Notes under the pieces: model-generated
The model's database searches: none
Seen by the model: only the letters and a program-made list of their open reading frames with translations
Told to the model about the DNA's origin: nothing
Shown here: positions 61,219-64,000 of the stretch, piece by piece
Position numbering within the stretch: position 1 is the stretch's first letter
How the letters are laid out: every line of letters begins with the position of its first letter
Assembly: GCA_041394265.1 (NCBI GenBank)
Contig: JAWKIO010000005.1
Coordinates: forward strand, 2,728,001-2,792,000
Origin: Acidimicrobiales bacterium
GTDB lineage: Bacteria; Actinomycetota; Acidimicrobiia; Acidimicrobiales; SZUA-35
Length of the DNA: 64,000 nucleotides
Direction: 5' to 3'
Translations under genes and position numbers: made by a program

Positions 61219-62436
61219 TCAAGCGGCGAGGGCTTGGCGGTGGGACCAGGCGGTGTGCTCGTCGTAGGGGGTGTGGTGGCGGAGGCAGCCGTGCAGGATC
61301 CCGACGAGCCGGTTCCCAAGTGCTCGCAGGGCTTGGTTGTGGGTGTCGCCTCGTTCTCGTCGTTGGTCGTAGAACGCTCGGGCGCCGGGGCTGGCGGTGA
61401 GCGCGGCGAACGCCCACAGGTAGCAGGCATCGGCGAGGTGCCGGTTCCGGGCGTAGCGGGCCAACACGACATGGTGTTTGCCCGACGCGCGGGTGATGGG
61501 CGAGGTTCCGGCGTAGTTCTTGCGAGACTTGGCATCGTGATAGCGGTTCGGGTCGTCCCCGAACTCTGCGAGCACCCGGGCGCCGAGCGTCATCCCCAGT
61601 CCTGGCAGGGAACGGATGATCTTGGTGTCCGGGTGCTGCTCAAAACGGTCAGCCAGCTGGGTTTCGAGACCGGCGATCTGGGTGTTGAGCTCGCCGATCA
61701 CGCCGACCAACGCGGCAACGACGCTGCCCATCGCCGCGGCGATCTGATCGGGTGCGGCGAGTTGTTCGCTCCGCAACGCGGTTTGGATCTCTCCGGCTCG
61801 TTGGTCGAGGCGTCGTTGCCGGCCGCCTCGACGCAGGGCGGATCGGATCTTGGAGATCGACAACTGGCGACCCAGGGCTGGTGTCGACGCGATCGCGAGC
61901 ACGGCGAGCGCGTCGCTGTGGGCCAGATCACCGAAGGCTTCCAGGGCGGAGGGATAGAACTCGCGCAGGGTGGAGCGGAGCTGGTTGGTTTGGCGTTGCC
62001 GGGTCCAGATCATCGATTGATGGGCTCGAGTCAACACTTTGATCGAGTTGACCAGGTCGCTGTCGCCGGCGACCCGTCGATGATTGTGGGCGTCGGTGCG
62101 GGCCAGATCGGCGAGGACTTTGGCGTCGCCGGGGTCAGACTTCGCGCCCGAGGTCGAATGGCGTTCCCGATACCGCGAAGTCGACATCGGGTTCACCGCC
62201 AGCACGGTGTAGCCCGCAGCGATCAACGAACCGATGAACAGGCCCCGGTCGGTTTCGGTCGCGATGATCACATCAGCGGGGTCATCGACCCGGTCGCCGA
62301 CCATCGCGTGGAACCGGGCGACACCCTCCACGCTGTCAGGGACACGGCCGCCCTCGACACGGCGGCCGGTGTCGTCCTCGAACAACAGGTCGTGATGGGC
62401 TTCGGCCCAGTCGTGGCCTACGAACAGTGGCGCCAT
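61219..62436 (-). CDS. IS110-family transposase
   Basis: A 405-residue DEDD recombinase. The N-terminal RuvC-like part has HDWAEAHHD, IATETDRG and SDPGDAKVLADL (acidic residues). The C-terminal Transposase_20 part has RSLPGLGMTLGARVLAEFGD and the serine in GTSPITRASGKHH. These enzymes recombine circular intermediates with targets chosen by a structured RNA from the element's end. ATG 62436 is used, with GAGG 8 bases upstream; ATG 62442 and GTG 62445 are alternatives. The gene is intact. Confidence 0.9.
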   Translation of the reverse strand: MAPLFVGHDWAEAHHDLLFEDDTGRRVEGGRVPDSVEGVARFHAMVGDRVDDPADVIIATETDRGLFIGSLIAAGYTVLAVNPMSTSRYRERHSTSGAKSDPGDAKVLADLARTDAHNHRRVAGDSDLVNSIKVLTRAHQSMIWTRQRQTNQLRSTLREFYPSALEAFGDLAHSDALAVLAIASTPALGRQLSISKIRSALRRGGRQRRLDQRAGEIQTALRSEQLAAPDQIAAAMGSVVAALVGVIGELNTQIAGLETQLADRFEQHPDTKIIRSLPGLGMTLGARVLAEFGDDPNRYHDAKSRKNYAGTSPITRASGKHHVVLARYARNRHLADACYLWAFAALTASPGARAFYDQRRERGDTHNQALRALGNRLVGILHGCLRHHTPYDEHTAWSHRQALAA

Positions 62437-62445
62437 CGGCATCAC

Positions 62446-62563
62446 CTCAGATCAGGGAACGATGAAGAGCCCGAAGCGGCCAGCGACTCCCTAATGGTTC
62501 AGTGCTCGAAGCACGTCATCCCACCAGCCATCAAGGCCTCTCCTCCGACTGCCCGGCGCACGA
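62446..62563 (-). ncRNA. Candidate bridge RNA region of the IS110 element
   Basis: Non-coding left-end segment upstream of the transposase. It contains a stem GTGCT-CGA-AGCAC (62502-62514). In characterised IS110 elements the bridge/seek RNA is transcribed from this end. At 118 bases it is shorter than the best-known example, so this is positional inference, not a structure match. Confidence 0.3.
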
Positions 62564-62599
62564 TCTAGACCTAGGGTTCAACACCCAGGACCGACGAGT

Positions 62600-62613
62600 G
62601 CTGACCGGTCAGC
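62600..62613. repeat. Perfect 14-bp palindrome beside the IS end
   Basis: GCTGACCGGTCAGC is perfectly self-complementary. It lies outside the inferred element, in the gap after the amidohydrolase gene. Confidence 0.6.
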
Positions 62614-62627
62614 GGCTCACAACCAGC

Positions 62628-62642
62628 CTCCCAGAATGGGAG
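62628..62642 (-). terminator. Hairpin after the amidohydrolase gene
   Basis: CTCCCA-GAA-TGGGAG, a 6-bp perfect stem with a 3-base loop, begins 28 bases after the amidohydrolase stop. Probable terminator. Confidence 0.45.
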
Positions 62643-62670
62643 CACCGGTTCGGCCCCCATTAGGACCGAC

Positions 62671-64000
62671 TCACCGGAGCATCTGACCAGGTCGGGCAGC
62701 AACTGCGTCGTCACGGAGCACACCGTCGTCAACGACCTGCACACCATTGACGAGCAGGTGGCGCATGCCCGTCGGCTGGTCGGCCGTGAGTCGCTCGGCA
62801 CCGGCCGGGAAGTCATTGACCCGACGCAGCGGGCCGGGGGCGACGGTCTCGGGATCGAACACGACGAGATCGGCAGCCTTGCCTTCGGCGACCACGCCCC
62901 GATCGCTCAAGCCGAACAGGTCGGCCTGGACCTTGGTGAGCTTGTTGACCGCTGCTTCGAGGCTGAGCGCACCCTTCTCCCGAACCCAGCGGCCGAGGAG
63001 ATCGGTGGCCAGCGGTGCGTCGCACAGCTGAGTGACGTGGGCGCCGGCATCGGACAACCCGAGGGTGCAGCCCGGCTCATTGAGCAAGCCGGCGACGGCT
63101 TCTTCGTCGTCGTTGGCCAGCACCGCTCGAACCCGGATCGACCGGAGGGTGGGTTCGGCGAGGGCCAGGTCGAGGAGAGCGTCGAACGGCTCCACTCCTC
63201 GCTCGTCGGCGATGTCGACCAGGCGGCGACCGATGAGGTCGGCGTGGTTGGCCGACTCCATGATCTCGTAGGTCTCCCACCGAGGCGGGATGCCACCCTT
63301 GGGGCCGGACGCCCAGGCGTCTCGGACTCGCTGACGCCACGCCGGGTCGGCGTAGGCCGCGGCACGAGCCTGCTCGTCGCCTGACATCAGCTCGGCGAAC
63401 ACCGGGCTGGTGTTGAGGGTGAACGGTTCCACGAGATTCATCGAGAAGGTGAGCGGTCGTGGCGAGACCTGCGGCCACACCGCCGCTCCCTTGGCCATAC
63501 CGGCGCGATGCAGATCGAGGGCTCGCACGTGCGATCCGGCCGAAGTGGTGAGGAGGGCGGTCCAGGTGATGGGAACGTCGAGCTCGAGCTGGAGGTCGTA
63601 GATCTGGTCGAAGTGGAGTTGCTCGTTCACGCCGTTGATACCGATGACACCACGACCCTCGGCCGCAGCCGCCCGGCACAGCGCCTCGATCTCGTCTCGA
63701 TCGGCCCAGCGACTGGGGATCGGTTGCCCGTCGGCGCCGAGGTGGGTGACGGCGAAACTGGTGGCAAACCCGATGGCGCCGGCCGCCATGGCGTCACTGA
63801 CCAGCTGCGACATCTCGGCGATCTCGCCGGGTTCGGCAGCACGGCTGGACGCTTCGTCGCCCATCACGAACAGACGCAGTGGGGTGTGGCCGATGTACGC
63901 GCCATAGTTGAGCACCGTGCCCCGCCGCGCGATCGACGCCAGGTACTCCGGGAACGTCTCGAAGTCCCAGTCGATCCCCGCAGCCAGCGAGGTGGGGTCC
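62671..64000 (-). CDS. D-aminoacylase-type amidohydrolase (5' end outside the window)
   Basis: At least 442 residues of an amidohydrolase; the frame is open to the right edge, where it reads DPTSLAAGIDWDFETFPEYL. Family features include NYGAYIGHTPLRLFVMG, GCTLGLSDAGAHVTQLCDAP and the C-terminal barrel-closing segment GVVAEGKAADLVVFDPETVA. This matches N-acyl-D-amino-acid deacylase and related hydrolases. The start is not in the window. The IS110 element lies between this gene's end and the metallo-hydrolase gene. Confidence 0.88.
   Translation of the reverse strand, partial: DPTSLAAGIDWDFETFPEYLASIARRGTVLNYGAYIGHTPLRLFVMGDEASSRAAEPGEIAEMSQLVSDAMAAGAIGFATSFAVTHLGADGQPIPSRWADRDEIEALCRAAAAEGRGVIGINGVNEQLHFDQIYDLQLELDVPITWTALLTTSAGSHVRALDLHRAGMAKGAAVWPQVSPRPLTFSMNLVEPFTLNTSPVFAELMSGDEQARAAAYADPAWRQRVRDAWASGPKGGIPPRWETYEIMESANHADLIGRRLVDIADERGVEPFDALLDLALAEPTLRSIRVRAVLANDDEEAVAGLLNEPGCTLGLSDAGAHVTQLCDAPLATDLLGRWVREKGALSLEAAVNKLTKVQADLFGLSDRGVVAEGKAADLVVFDPETVAPGPLRRVNDFPAGAERLTADQPTGMRHLLVNGVQVVDDGVLRDDAVAARPGQMLR

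Larger units (their letters stand above)
61200..62563 (-). mobile_element. IS110-type insertion sequence (about 1.36 kb)
   Basis: The element holds one transposase gene with 19 bases of non-coding sequence after it and about 120 before it. Identical TCTAGAC heptamers flank it at 61193-61199 and 62564-62570, a candidate for the duplicated target/core. There are no terminal inverted repeats, as expected for IS110. A short right and longer left non-coding end fit the IS110 rather than the IS1111 subgroup. The exact ends are inferred from the flanking repeat. Confidence 0.65.

Noticed and set aside
62571..62816. Small minus-strand open frame next to the IS element
   Set aside because: It overlaps the 3' end of the amidohydrolase gene in another frame, has no family features and no start signals.

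Overview
The window is GC-rich, densely coding DNA with long runs of same-strand genes joined by ATGA/GTGA stop-start overlaps. Gene content and order point to an actinobacterium (Actinomycetota). The Thr-rich lipoproteins, the iscS-mnmA...ligA...gatCAB order, the MoxR2-type cluster and leaderless genes fit that phylum; Acidimicrobiia (Ilumatobacter-like) is my best guess at class, from general resemblance only. No rRNA, tRNA or CRISPR array was seen. Gene density is about one per kb and no gap between genes exceeds 300 bases.

Layout. 1-3.2 kb: end of an unknown gene, MeaB GTPase, MscL, rhomboid protease, methyltransferase. 3.3-11.9 kb: a MoxR/DUF58 cluster (membrane protein, DUF4129, DUF4350, MoxR ATPase, DUF58), then cupin, acetyltransferase, SpoIIM-like and RDD proteins and a small lipoprotein. 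From memory this follows mycobacterial Rv3689-Rv3695, including the inverted SpoIIM gene. 12-27.7 kb: a tRNA and translation block (cysteine desulfurase, MnmA, threonylcarbamoyl-AMP synthase, later GatC, GatA, GatB) with an ECF sigma factor and membrane partner, DNA ligase LigA, a four-PASTA Ser/Thr kinase, pyrophosphatase and an SCP2 protein between. 27.8-32.1 kb: a 1174-residue SARP-type regulator and a small exported protein. 32.1-37.1 kb: a minus-strand operon of two ABC-2 transporter pairs ending in a MATE exporter. 37.2-45 kb: helicase, small enzymes and regulators, and two genes broken by single-base deletions (dienelactone hydrolase, YihY). 45-48.3 kb: Lon protease divergent from a ribbon-helix-helix-like protein across a perfect palindrome. 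48.5-60.5 kb: TIGR03086 protein, NadD-like enzyme, M1 peptidase lipoprotein, MFS transporter, thioesterase, DUF885 peptidase, IlvD, an LPYTG-bearing Thr/Pro-rich surface protein, an SH3-domain lipoprotein and a sulfotransferase. 60.5-64 kb: metallo-hydrolase, an IS110-type insertion sequence and a D-aminoacylase-type amidohydrolase running off the right edge.

Three sequence-level patterns stand out. First, about twenty genes have a -10-like hexamer (TAnnnT or CACAAT) usually 6 bases before the start codon and no Shine-Dalgarno site, so much of the window is probably translated from leaderless mRNAs; one such promoter is bidirectional with overlapping -10 boxes. Second, three ~105-bp intergenic elements share a strict layout of two direct 21-bp units followed by two inverted ones, and a fourth has the same layout with unrelated sequence. 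Third, the DUF4129-DUF4350 junction contains a chain of three overlapping ATGA sites that makes two 6-codon mini-ORFs between the genes.
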